64,000 nucleotides of DNA from Bacteroidota bacterium (GTDB lineage Bacteria > Bacteroidota > Bacteroidia > CAILMK01 > JACPUW01): positions 62,001 through 126,000 of the forward strand of contig JACPUW010000033.1 of the NCBI GenBank assembly GCA_016192035.1. The letters are read 5' to 3'. The position numbers were made by a program, and so were the translations under genes. The notes below the pieces were generated by a model that made no database searches, had not been told where the DNA came from, and saw nothing but the letters and a program-made list of their open reading frames with translations. Of the stretch, positions 34,351 to 41,230 are shown piece by piece (the first letter of the stretch is position 1; each line of letters opens with the position of its first letter).

Positions 34351-34896
34351 ATGAAGAAGATATTGCTGCTCGGTGTATTGCCCTTCTTGGCAAATGCTTG
34401 TCAAAAAGCTGATTTTGAGTACGATCCTCCTAAAGAATGTTTTGAACAAGAACAAAATCTGGCCTATGAAGGTGAGCAAGATTTGGTGGACAAGTTCAAG
34501 CAAGAGGGTTTGGTTTGGGCTGCCAACTGTTTTACCCCCAATGGGCAAGGCCCAGAAAAGAACGAGGTGTTTAAGCCTGTTTTCAGCGACTTGGCCGGTT
34601 TTAACGTAAAAGGCATGACCATATATAGCAAGCGCAAGAAGGAGGTGGCCCACACCGAGCTCACCGATGGCTGGGACGGAAAGCTGGAGGACGGCAGTAT
34701 CAAGAATGGGCAGTACATATTTGGGGTGGCCCTGAGCTACACTGACAAAAGGCAAATAATGGTGTATGGCCCTGTGTGCGTGCGCACTTGTTTTAAGGAA
34801 AAGGAAGACCGCACCGGCCTTCGGTTTCCCGATACCATACACCCCATAGAAGGGTTTGTGTTTACTACCGAAGAAGAAATCGTGTTTTGTGAATAA
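34351..34896 (+). CDS. Lipoprotein with an internal CHU_C (gliding-motility-associated) domain
   Basis: 181 aa. Signal 'MKKILLLGVLPFLANACQKAD' with lipobox Cys at 17. Residues 60-135 match the CHU_C/T9SS type B domain: 'ANCFTPNGQGPEKNEVFKPVF', 'LAGFNVKGMTIYSKRKKEV', 'DGWDGKLEDGSIKNGQYIFGVAL', 'IMVYGPVCV'. In other proteins this domain is the extreme C-terminus; here about 45 residues with further cysteines follow. A lipid anchor plus a non-terminal domain suggests it is not used as an export tag. Its function is unknown. A longer frame upstream is ruled out by the promoter at 34339-34346. Confidence 0.8.
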   Translation: MKKILLLGVLPFLANACQKADFEYDPPKECFEQEQNLAYEGEQDLVDKFKQEGLVWAANCFTPNGQGPEKNEVFKPVFSDLAGFNVKGMTIYSKRKKEVAHTELTDGWDGKLEDGSIKNGQYIFGVALSYTDKRQIMVYGPVCVRTCFKEKEDRTGLRFPDTIHPIEGFVFTTEEEIVFCE

Positions 34897-35004
34897 GGCC
34901 CACGGGCTATGGTTGCCCAATGGTTTTGTGTGGACTCAGATATGAACCATGTGGCCCACGATACGGCGGGACAACTCATTAAATTAGCCATCAAATAACA
35001 CATT

Positions 35005-36054
35005 ATGAAACAGTTGAAATGGACCCTTTTTGTAGTGCTGGCATGGGCACTGGCAGGTGTTGGCGTGGTGCAGGGGCAGGACACCATTACATCGGAAATT
35101 TTTCCGGAAGGAGGCAACACATTTGAAATCAACATATGCCTACGTAAAAAGCGAGATGTTCCATTCGCGTTGTTTGATACTACCAAGAAAACTTTTGATA
35201 TAGCCCTGGATACTATGTATGTGAACCAAGTGGATACCGAAGTTTTCAAGTTTGCATCTGAAGCTGATGGAGGCAAAGACGTGCCAGAAGCAGAATTCGC
35301 CTACAAGGCATCATTCGGGAACGGTTTTTTTAAAAGGGATGGAAATGTGCTGAATATGATAGGTGTAAGCCCTGATGACCCAAATTTGCCCTTTGTTATT
35401 GGGTTTCCGTTCAAACAACCATTGGCACATTTCATAACGCCTTTAGTACAGGGAGATACCTACAAGTCATCCACCACGTCAACCAAGAATTTTGTGGTTT
35501 TTGAAATTAAAGTACAAGTTGATGCGCAGTATAGAGTAGCAGGTTATGGAACCTTGAAAGTGCCAGGTGGCCAAACATATAGAGTTATGCGGCTTTGGAG
35601 AAAGTACATTTATACAGTGACCCAAAAGCCGCTAGTAGGGGAACCAGTTATTAGCATAGACTCACTGGTAACTTGGGAGTTTTACAACAATTCGGTAAAA
35701 AACACCATATTAAGAGTTGATGCAAGGCCATCTGGGCTGGATACCATTTGGCATTTTGATTTTTTCAACAAGGATTTGACTGTGGGGCAGAATAGCTTCA
35801 CTTATCCAATTCCAAGCGGCTGTTTGACATTTGACGGAAGTTGTAACATGCAGATAAATAATTCTTTAGTGATTGAATCTGGCCAATATTTTCTGGTTTT
35901 AGATGGACAAGGCCGAATTCTTTTTCAAGAAACCATTGGGTTAGGAACATCACAATTCAATATAAGTCATTTATCAAATGGGATATACATAGGGCTAATA
36001 ATGAATAAGGAGAGGAATGTGGTATGCCGACATAAGTTTGCCGTCAGGCATTAA
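35005..36054 (+). CDS. Secreted protein with T9SS type A-like C-terminal domain
   Basis: 349 aa. Signal peptide 'WTLFVVLAWALAGVGVVQGQ'. The middle is beta-rich and unrecognised. The last 75 residues have the T9SS type A layout: 'MQINNSLVIESGQYFLVLDGQGRILFQ', 'FNISHLSNGIYIGLIMNKE', ending 'CRHKFAVRH'. The usual 'YPNP' entry motif is missing, so the domain is divergent. The second half of the gene is clearly richer in A+T than its neighbours (17 of 60 bases G+C in the line at 35941), which continues into the next gene. Confidence 0.78.
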   Translation: MKQLKWTLFVVLAWALAGVGVVQGQDTITSEIFPEGGNTFEINICLRKKRDVPFALFDTTKKTFDIALDTMYVNQVDTEVFKFASEADGGKDVPEAEFAYKASFGNGFFKRDGNVLNMIGVSPDDPNLPFVIGFPFKQPLAHFITPLVQGDTYKSSTTSTKNFVVFEIKVQVDAQYRVAGYGTLKVPGGQTYRVMRLWRKYIYTVTQKPLVGEPVISIDSLVTWEFYNNSVKNTILRVDARPSGLDTIWHFDFFNKDLTVGQNSFTYPIPSGCLTFDGSCNMQINNSLVIESGQYFLVLDGQGRILFQETIGLGTSQFNISHLSNGIYIGLIMNKERNVVCRHKFAVRH

Positions 36055-36080
36055 TTAGCCATGCCGTTCCTATCGTATCA

Positions 36081-36974
36081 ATGAAAATAGCCAAACATCT
36101 CGGGCGAATTGCCAATCCCATAGCGTGGTTGAGGGCGTATAGATTCCAGAAATCTCAGCCAAAATACAAGAAGGCTAACAAAGATCTTGAGCTTCAGCTA
36201 TATGCACAAATCCTGGGAAAGGATATGCTTCATTATGGCTATTTTGAAAATACTACTATTGATCCACTAAGCTTGTCCATTCGAGATGTGGAAAACGCCC
36301 AAGTGCGTTATGCTGAGCTTATTATAAGTCAATTGTGCGATTTGGAAAGCCCGGTGCTTGATGTTGGTTGCGGAATGGGAGGGTTGTCGGCCATGCTGAA
36401 AGCCCATGGAAAGAATGTAGAAGCACTTACGCCAGATATAGCTCAGAAAAACTACATCGCCACCAAGCATCCTGAATTGACCTGCCACTTTACCAGGTAC
36501 GAGGACTTTTCAAGTGATCGAAAATTTGGGAATATAATTAATTCTGAATCATTGCAATACATTCCATTGAGTACGGCATTATCAAAGACAAATGAATTGC
36601 TTGCGCCAAATGGACACTGGATTATTACGGACTATTTCAGGGTTACGGATCAGGCGCATAAGTCCGGACACAAACTTCAAGACTTTTTTGATCAGGCTAA
36701 AGGGAATGGTTGGACAATCATTACCGAAAGGGATATTACCCAGAATTGTCTTCCTACAATTAGACTGGTAAGTGCTTATATTCAGCGGTTTATAATACCA
36801 ATCGCAAGGTATGCCAATGAAAAATTCCGCATCAAATCACCTAAATTATTTTATTTGACCGAAGCATTGCGGGATGAAATTAAAGTTAAGGCTAACAAAG
36901 AGTTCGATGCCGTTAATCCCGACAAATTCGCATCTCATAAGCGGTATATGCTCTTTGTGTTAAAAAAGGGCTAG
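36081..36974 (+). CDS. Class I SAM-dependent methyltransferase (cyclopropane-synthase-like group)
   Basis: 297 aa. The SAM-binding motif I is 'VLDVGCGMGGLSAML', followed by acidic motif II ('ALTPDI') and 'NSESLQYIPLSTALSKTNELLAPNGHWIITDYF'. The N-terminal 'LHYGYFENTTIDPLSLSIRDVENAQVRYAELII' resembles small-molecule and lipid methyltransferases with a helical lid. The substrate is not visible. Base composition is unlike the window: 20 and 19 of 60 bases are G+C in the lines at 36541 and 36841, against 34 of 60 just downstream at 37081. This suggests recent acquisition together with part of the preceding gene. Confidence 0.87.
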   Translation: MKIAKHLGRIANPIAWLRAYRFQKSQPKYKKANKDLELQLYAQILGKDMLHYGYFENTTIDPLSLSIRDVENAQVRYAELIISQLCDLESPVLDVGCGMGGLSAMLKAHGKNVEALTPDIAQKNYIATKHPELTCHFTRYEDFSSDRKFGNIINSESLQYIPLSTALSKTNELLAPNGHWIITDYFRVTDQAHKSGHKLQDFFDQAKGNGWTIITERDITQNCLPTIRLVSAYIQRFIIPIARYANEKFRIKSPKLFYLTEALRDEIKVKANKEFDAVNPDKFASHKRYMLFVLKKG

Positions 36975-36977
36975 CCC

Positions 36978-38732
36978 TCACCCCTTTGTTTCTTTCTTTA
37001 TCAATTGCCAGATGGCCAATGTGCTCACCAGCGCTACTGACAGTGCTATGGCAAGCCTGTGGTCATAAAAGCCAAAAATCAGGTATCCCGTGCCAAAAAG
37101 GGTGGCGTACAGCAAGATGGCAGCGCTCAACCAGAGCATGAGTGCTGTGTTCATCCAGTCTGTGCCCCTGCCCGAGAACGGTTTCCAGTTGCCCCCCGGG
37201 CGCACGCGTTCATAAAATGCACGCAAATGGGCCTCTGGCTCAGGTTTGGTGAGCCATACCGTAATGAGCCATGACAGTGTGGTGACTAGCAGTATCGTGA
37301 AAAATGTCCTTGGATTGGTCATGATGTCTTGACCCCAGGCTGGGTCCCATTTGGCCAACACTAGTTTACACAGGGTATAGGTAGCAAAGGGTGCCAGTGT
37401 GGCCACAATTTCGGCCCAGGCATTTATGCGCCACCAGTACCACCTGAGTATGAGCACCAAACCCAATCCGGCGCCGCACTCCAGCACAAACCCCCACACA
37501 CTCTTGATGGAGGTGATATAGAGGGTGGCCACGGAGCCTGCTACCACCAGAGCCATGGTTATGCCCCTGGAAATCACAATCGATTGCCTTTCATTGGGTC
37601 GTGTTTTCATCAATGGCAGCACCAAATCATTGGTGAGGTAGCCCGCGCCCCAGTTTAGGTGGGTAGAAATGGTGCTCATATAGGCAGCCCCAAATGCGGC
37701 CAGCATAAGGCCCCGCCATCCATTTGGAAGAAAATCTACCATAGCCATAACATACCCCATACGGGCGTTTTCGGCATTCAGCCCTGGGTATAACACTGTG
37801 GCAGCCAGGGCCACCAGTATCCAAGGCCAGGGGCGCAGGCAGTAGTGCGCAAACTGAAACAACAGGGTGGCAAGCTGGGCGCCCTGCTCGGTTTTGGTGC
37901 TCATCATGCGCTGGGCTACATATCCACCCCCACCGGGTTCACTGCCTGGATACCAACTAGCCCACCACTGAAATCCCACAAAGGCCAAAAAAGAAGCGAT
38001 GCCAACGCCCAGCCCATAGGGATTTTGGGTATCCAAACTGGGGAAAAAGGATAGGTTTCCCGGGTCTATCTGGGCCTTGAGCCCCTCTATGCCGCCTATC
38101 TGGTCGCTTCCTACCACAAAGTAAGCCAGGGCTATGGAGCCTGCCATGGCCACTACAAACTGCACCACGTCGTTTACCGCTACCCCCCATATGCCCGAAA
38201 GGGTAGAATACAGCCCTATGAGGATGCCCAGGCCAAAGGTGTAGAGTATGGCGGTTTCCTTGGGGATTTGGAAAAACACTTCGAGCAGGCTTACCATGGC
38301 CAGGTTTACCCAAGCCATGATGGCCACATTCATAAAAAGGCCTAGGTACACCGATTTGAACAGCCTGAGGTAATGGGCAGGTTTACCGTGGTAACGAATG
38401 GTAATGAATTCTACCTCAGTGAGTATATTGGCCCTGCGCCACAGGCGGGCAAAAAGGAAGGTAGTGAGCGTGCCTCCCAGGAGCATATTCCACCACACCC
38501 AATTGCCCGATATGCCATCTTGATGCACGATTTCGGTGACCGATAGGGGGGTGTCAACCGCAAACGTGGTAGCTACCATGCTCACACCGGCCACCACCCA
38601 CGGCATTTGCCGGCCACCCAAAAAGTACTGCACCAAACCTTGCGATGCCTTTTTTGTAAAGGAAAAGCCAATTATCAGGGTCAGGGCTACGAAAACCCCT
38701 ACAATAGCCCAATCCAAATAGCTAAGTGCCAT
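36978..38732 (-). CDS. Sodium:solute symporter (SSS family)
   Basis: 584 aa, with about 14-15 membrane segments. The N-terminus 'LDWAIVGVFVALTLIIGFSFTKKASQGLVQYFLGGRQMPWVVAGVSMVATTFAVDTPL' is typical of the family, with the Na+-site region 'ATTFAVDTP'. Further conserved parts are 'GLYSTLSGIWGVAVNDVVQFVVAM' and 'AAFGAAYMSTISTHLNWGAGYLTNDL' (the second Na+ site). The transported solute cannot be told; the closest groups carry sugars, amino acids or bases. The start at ATG 38730-38732 is preferred; a longer frame adds ten residues. It converges on the methyltransferase with 3 nt between stops. Confidence 0.92.
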   Translation of the reverse strand: MALSYLDWAIVGVFVALTLIIGFSFTKKASQGLVQYFLGGRQMPWVVAGVSMVATTFAVDTPLSVTEIVHQDGISGNWVWWNMLLGGTLTTFLFARLWRRANILTEVEFITIRYHGKPAHYLRLFKSVYLGLFMNVAIMAWVNLAMVSLLEVFFQIPKETAILYTFGLGILIGLYSTLSGIWGVAVNDVVQFVVAMAGSIALAYFVVGSDQIGGIEGLKAQIDPGNLSFFPSLDTQNPYGLGVGIASFLAFVGFQWWASWYPGSEPGGGGYVAQRMMSTKTEQGAQLATLLFQFAHYCLRPWPWILVALAATVLYPGLNAENARMGYVMAMVDFLPNGWRGLMLAAFGAAYMSTISTHLNWGAGYLTNDLVLPLMKTRPNERQSIVISRGITMALVVAGSVATLYITSIKSVWGFVLECGAGLGLVLILRWYWWRINAWAEIVATLAPFATYTLCKLVLAKWDPAWGQDIMTNPRTFFTILLVTTLSWLITVWLTKPEPEAHLRAFYERVRPGGNWKPFSGRGTDWMNTALMLWLSAAILLYATLFGTGYLIFGFYDHRLAIALSVALVSTLAIWQLIKKETKG

Positions 38733-38808
38733 ACGTGTAAAGCTTGATTTATGGGAAGGCAATCTAAAGAAGCGGGGCGCATTTGCGCGGGGCCTTACCC
38801 ACAGTCGG

Positions 38809-39006
38809 TTAGTTTACCAAGGCTTTTACCCGGCTTTCCAAATCCTTTAATTTCCAGTAAGCCTCAGCTACCTTACCTGCATAGTACTGATGCACCTTAG
38901 GCCCCATATCCTCTTCTGCCTGAGCGTATTCGTAATCCAATAAGAATTCTTCTACGAGCTTTCGCATCAGTTTCAATTCTTTTTTGGCTACGTGTAGGCT
39001 GCGCAC
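38809..39006 (-). CDS. Small helical protein of unknown function
   Basis: 65 aa from a GTG start; an ATG 13 codons in would leave 52 aa. The sequence is charged and predicted all-helical ('VAKKELKLMRKLVEEFLLDYEYAQAEEDMG...EAYWKLKDLESRVKAL'), with regular spacing of hydrophobic residues like a two-helix coiled coil. I do not recognise a family. It sits alone between the symporter and the M1 peptidase, both minus strand, with gaps of about 75 nt on each side. Its reading frame has the amino-acid mix of a real protein, but it could be a chance ORF. Confidence 0.5.
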   Translation of the reverse strand: MRSLHVAKKELKLMRKLVEEFLLDYEYAQAEEDMGPKVHQYYAGKVAEAYWKLKDLESRVKALVN

Positions 39007-39081
39007 TTGATAGTTGTATTAGTTATGGCCTGCTTGGGCATAAAGGTATTGTATTTCAAATAAAAACCAAATTTTTTGTTG

Positions 39082-40701
39082 CTAATTGTTTATCCGCTTA
39101 AACCATACCATGAAGTTCTCCTCATCAAACCGAAATGAGTTCCACTCTTTGTTGCTCATTTTCATGGTCTTCCATTCCGTGCCGGGATAAAGCCACCTAG
39201 ATTCTCCACCCAATTCAAACCGAATTGGCATGTCAAAAGCCGCCACTGCCGCTAGGTACCTATAGCTAAGGGATGTGGAGTCAACCATGCGCACCGCCTT
39301 GTATTCCAGTACCGGGCTTGCCGCGTGGTCTAGGTATTGGGTGAAAAAATCTTGGAAATCCTTTCCGGTCTTTTGGTTAATAAAATCAATAAGGGTTTTG
39401 CTGTCAATGGTTTTATATGCCCAGATTTCTTGCATTTGCCGCAACATGCCAAACCATAGGCTATCATTCTCCAGAAGGACCCGGAGGGTGTGCAGCATAT
39501 TGGCCCCCTTATAGTACATGTCGGCAGTGCCATATTCGTTGAAATTCACATGATAAGGCCCCCTGATAGGGTAGAGGTCAAGTACTTTTTTTTTGTGCCC
39601 GTTTAGGTAGGCTATTGCTGTATCCAGGCCATGCATGTATTCTACATAAAGGGCTTCGGTGTAGGTACAGAATGCCTCATGTATCCATAGATCGGCATGG
39701 TCGCTGGCGCTCACATTATTGCCCCACCATTCATGGCCACTTTCATGTATGATGATGTAGTCAAAACCCCATTCGTTGTTGCGGTAGTGGTTGCCATAGG
39801 CTATGGCGCTCTGGTGCTCCATGCCCCAATAGGGGGCCTCTACCAGTTTATACCCATCCCGTGCAAATGGATAGGGACCCAGATAGTGTTCAAATGCATC
39901 CATCATGCCCTTTACTTGCTCAAAATGCTTGTTGGCCAATGGTTTATTGTTTTCCAGCACATAGTACCGCAGGTCTATGCCCTTGTAGTGGTCTTTTAGC
40001 TCGGCCAATTTGCCTATATAGAAGGTGGCATTGTACGTGTTTAGAGGGTAACTCACCCGCCATTGCGTGGTGCGTTCCCCTAGGTGTACCATATTATATA
40101 CCAAGCTCCCGTTTGACACGGCCATGTATTCCTTAGGTACGGTCAAGGTTATTCTCATGGAGTCGGGCTCGTCGCCGGGGTGGTCTTTGCAGGGCCACCA
40201 ACATGATGCGCCTAAACCCTCACATGCCACTGATACCCAGTGCTTGCCCTTTCTGTCGGCAGACCACACGAAACCACCATCCCAGGGCGGATTGGCCGCC
40301 TCTATGGGGGCTCCGTGGTAATATACCCGCATGCTTGCCTGTTCGCCTTTGGCCAAAGGCCGGTGGGGGCTTACCCATATGGCATGGTAATCCCTTTGGT
40401 ATTTACAATGTTGATTTTCAAATAGAATGGAATCAATAACCAAGTTGTCAAACAAATCCAGCTGAAGGGTAGTGCAGGGGCTCAGCACATGGAATAGAAT
40501 CTGGTTATACCCTTGTATCTCCTTGTATTCTAAATTAAACCCCAAGTTAAGGTCATAATGCACTACGTCAAAACAGGTGCGCTCAGGCCTTAGCCCGCCC
40601 CTAAGTGAATCGGCACGGGTAAAACGCAGGTGGTCAAATCCCTGGCTTGCCCCAGTAAGGGCTATAAGCACGGGTAGAACGGTGGCTGAAAAGCGGTTCA
40701 T
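39082..40701 (-). CDS. M1 family aminopeptidase
   Basis: 539 aa. Zinc site HExxHx18E: H319, E320 and H323 in 'HESGHEWW', with E342 in 'WIHEAF'. The exopeptidase motif GMEHQ (293-297) replaces the usual GxMEN. The N-terminal beta saddle domain ('FDVVHYDLNLGFNLEYKEIQGYNQI') is present, while the large C-terminal helical domain of full M1 enzymes is reduced to about 110 residues. The N-terminus 'FSATVLPVLIALTGASQG' fits a signal peptide, so it probably acts in the periplasm. A near-consensus -7 box (TACATTTA) lies 4 nt before the ATG. Confidence 0.92.
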   Translation of the reverse strand: MNRFSATVLPVLIALTGASQGFDHLRFTRADSLRGGLRPERTCFDVVHYDLNLGFNLEYKEIQGYNQILFHVLSPCTTLQLDLFDNLVIDSILFENQHCKYQRDYHAIWVSPHRPLAKGEQASMRVYYHGAPIEAANPPWDGGFVWSADRKGKHWVSVACEGLGASCWWPCKDHPGDEPDSMRITLTVPKEYMAVSNGSLVYNMVHLGERTTQWRVSYPLNTYNATFYIGKLAELKDHYKGIDLRYYVLENNKPLANKHFEQVKGMMDAFEHYLGPYPFARDGYKLVEAPYWGMEHQSAIAYGNHYRNNEWGFDYIIIHESGHEWWGNNVSASDHADLWIHEAFCTYTEALYVEYMHGLDTAIAYLNGHKKKVLDLYPIRGPYHVNFNEYGTADMYYKGANMLHTLRVLLENDSLWFGMLRQMQEIWAYKTIDSKTLIDFINQKTGKDFQDFFTQYLDHAASPVLEYKAVRMVDSTSLSYRYLAAVAAFDMPIRFELGGESRWLYPGTEWKTMKMSNKEWNSFRFDEENFMVWFKRINN

Positions 40702-40817
40702 GGGCTAAATGTAAGCAACAAGGCAATGCTTTCTGCTAGTTTGCACATGCACAAGTGTCCCCTACTTGCCGTCCATGTACCACATCTACTGATTGTGTAA
40801 AGTACCGGTTAAAAGAT

Positions 40818-40840
40818 AGTACTATGTAATGCATGGTACT
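40818..40840. promoter_or_regulatory. Palindromic operator upstream of the PadR gene
   Basis: AGTACTATG (40818-40826) and CATGGTACT (40832-40840) form an inverted repeat with one mismatch around a 5-nt centre. The 9-mer GTACTATGT also occurs as a direct repeat (40819-40827 and 40836-40844). The site ends 11 nt before the -7 box and covers the -33 region, the position expected for a repressor. Confidence 0.65.
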
Positions 40841-40851
40841 ATGTGGCATTA

Positions 40852-40859
40852 TACATTTG
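40852..40859 (+). promoter_or_regulatory. Bacteroidota -7 box (TACATTTG) of the padR-pspC operon
   Basis: Matches TAnnTTTG, with a leader of about 30-35 nt to the ATG at 40897. The normal -33 position is occupied by the palindrome rather than a TTTG. Confidence 0.6.
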
Positions 40860-40896
40860 TGCCATCAATTTCGGAGTTCAATCAAACCACAGATCA

Positions 40897-41226
40897 ATGA
40901 ACATAGACAACACAAAGGCACAGATGAGGAAAGGGGTGTTGGAGTTCTGTATCTTGTCGGTACTGCACCAAGAGCGCATGTATGCCAGTGATATACTTGA
41001 TAACCTAAAGAAGGCCAAAATGCTGGTGGTGGAGGGCACACTTTACCCCTTGCTCAACCGGCTCAAGAATGCGGGATTGTTGGCTTATGAGTGGGAGGAG
41101 TCAAATTCAGGGCCGCCGCGCAAGTACTACTTGCTCACCAATGAGGGAGCCTCTTTTCTTAGAGAGCTAAGGGAAACATGGAATGAACTGGAGGAAGCAG
41201 TGAGAATGACAACCTTAAACAAATAA
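40897..41226 (+). CDS. PadR family transcriptional regulator
   Basis: 109 aa. Winged helix-turn-helix of the short PadR-like class: 'MRKGVLEFCILSVLHQERMYASDILDNL' (helix 1-2), recognition region 'VEGTLYPLLNRLKNAGLLAYEW', wing 'GPPRKYYLLTNEG', then a dimerising helix 'LRELRETWNELEEAVRM'. The ATG at 40897 is correct; an upstream in-frame codon lies within the promoter. It is 4 nt from the PspC gene and preceded by an inverted repeat, so it probably represses its own operon. The inducing signal is unknown; membrane stress is suggested by the PspC partner. Confidence 0.93.
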   Translation: MNIDNTKAQMRKGVLEFCILSVLHQERMYASDILDNLKKAKMLVVEGTLYPLLNRLKNAGLLAYEWEESNSGPPRKYYLLTNEGASFLRELRETWNELEEAVRMTTLNK

Positions 41227-41230
41227 ACCG

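Noticed and set aside
34189-34920. 243-residue minus-strand ORF opposite the CHU_C lipoprotein
   Set aside because: Antisense to a gene with lipoprotein signal, domain motifs and a promoter; no recognisable domain of its own.
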